Source: JAYRWN01 sp041917975
Lineage (GTDB): Bacteria; Bacteroidota; Bacteroidia; Chitinophagales; Saprospiraceae
NCBI GenBank assembly: GCA_041917975.1
Contig: JAYRWN010000442.1
Coordinates: forward strand, 1 to 6,925
Length of the DNA stretch: 6,925 nucleotides
Direction: 5' to 3'
Positions within the stretch are counted from its first letter, which is position 1; the number at the start of each line of letters is the position of its first letter. This document shows, one piece after another, positions 6,406 to 6,925 of this stretch. Below the pieces are notes generated by a model. It saw nothing but the letters and a program-made list of their open reading frames with translations. It was not told the origin of the DNA and did no database searches. The position numbers and the translations under genes were made by a program.

Positions 6406-6925
6406 ATGTTTATGAAAGGAATGTTGATTCAGAGAAATGTTTTTGGTGTTGTGTTGTTGGTTTTATGGTTTTCCTGGCTGACTGCTCAAACACAGCAGTC
6501 TGAGATAGTCCAACTGCGAGACTATATACGCACTGAAATGCGGCGGTGGCAGGTTCCCGGATTAGCCGTGGCGGTAGTCAAAGATGGCCAGGTGTTGTTG
6601 AGTGAAGGATTTGGTGTCAGAAATAATACACACGGAACCCCGGTGGATGATCTGACCATATTTGCCAATTGTTCCACCACCAAAGCAATGACTGCAGTAG
6701 CGATGGCGATGCTGGTAGATGAAGGCAAAGTTCACTGGCAAGACCGCGTCAGCGAACACCTGCCTGATTTTTTGTTGAGTGATCCGTATGTGACCAGGGA
6801 GATGAGGGTGCAAGATCTTTTTACCCACAATATTGGTCTTGGAAATGCTGATTTTTTATGGGCCGGCTCAGATTTGAAACCTTCGGAAATATTGTATCAA
6901 ATGCGCTATGCCCCATTAGCCTACA
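6406..6925 (+). CDS. Exported serine hydrolase of the beta-lactamase/class C family, 3' end cut off
   Basis: The reading frame is open from 6406 to the window edge (173 codons visible), so the gene is partial. A signal peptide covers about residues 1-28: the hydrophobic core is FGVVLLVLWFSWL and cleavage is likely near TAQ. The mature part matches the serine beta-lactamase-like/penicillin-binding family. WQVPGLAVAVVKDGQVL is the first strand pair, and CSTTKAMTAVAMAML holds the S90-T-T-K93 nucleophile motif. VRVQDLFTH-type residues (MRVQDLFTHNIGLG, about 133-146) follow at the place of the usual LLTHRSGL block. The second motif (YxN) and the KTG/HxG motif lie beyond the window. Family members include esterases, D-aminopeptidases and peptidoglycan hydrolases; antibiotic hydrolysis should not be assumed. 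Three ATGs in the same frame (6406, 6412, 6421) can serve as start. GAAAGGA directly abuts the third and is too close to act as its ribosome site, so 6406 or 6412 is preferred. Confidence 0.85.
   Translation, partial: MFMKGMLIQRNVFGVVLLVLWFSWLTAQTQQSEIVQLRDYIRTEMRRWQVPGLAVAVVKDGQVLLSEGFGVRNNTHGTPVDDLTIFANCSTTKAMTAVAMAMLVDEGKVHWQDRVSEHLPDFLLSDPYVTREMRVQDLFTHNIGLGNADFLWAGSDLKPSEILYQMRYAPLAY

Noticed and set aside
6522..6828. Minus-strand open frames opposite the serine hydrolase
   Set aside because: They overlap the plus-strand frame, which has a signal peptide and the SxxK motif. They have no domain features of their own.
6406..6925. Antibiotic-resistance beta-lactamase
   Set aside because: The visible part only shows the wide SxxK serine hydrolase family. 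The THNIGLG block and missing C-terminal motifs give no basis for calling antibiotic resistance.
1..6925. CRISPR array, insertion sequence, tRNA, defence or phage system
   Set aside because: No repeated units, terminal inverted repeats with a transposase, tRNA-like folds or recognised defence domains were seen in any frame.

Overview
The window carries five complete genes on the minus strand and the 5' part of a sixth gene on the plus strand. The evidence points to a member of the Bacteroidota. Start codons lack clear Shine-Dalgarno sequences. Three promoter candidates match the Bacteroidota -7 element TAnnTTTG. Exported proteins have short signal peptides ending in SQG/HTQ/AQT, and one small protein resembles the outer-membrane beta-barrel proteins typical of this phylum. 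The genus cannot be named from this sequence. I see no mobile element, CRISPR array, tRNA, rRNA or phage gene.

Layout. Positions 1-199 hold no convincing gene. A TPR protein of the ST7-like type follows (200-1132, minus). Next is a predicted cytidylate-kinase-like P-loop kinase with an extra C-terminal domain that may be a degenerate ParB/Srx-like fold (1272-2159, minus). After a 189-base gap come a small predicted outer-membrane beta-barrel protein (2349-2855, minus) and, just upstream of it on the same strand, an exported esterase of the alpha/beta-hydrolase fold (2930-4447, minus). These two probably share a transcript. A strong hairpin terminator (4504-4537) separates them from a sodium/sugar symporter very similar to Vibrio vSGLT (4561-6252, minus). 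A 153-base divergent intergenic region leads to a predicted exported serine hydrolase of the beta-lactamase/class C family (from about 6406, plus), which is cut by the window end.

How the genes may work together. The symporter, the exported esterase, the barrel protein and the serine hydrolase are all envelope or extracytoplasmic functions. They would fit uptake and trimming of sugar-containing material, but the terminator and the divergent orientation argue against one operon, so this link is only inference. The TPR and kinase genes look like single cytoplasmic genes, each with its own promoter candidate. Most of the window is ordinary. The parts most worth a second look are the two-domain kinase and the bacterial relative of eukaryotic ST7.
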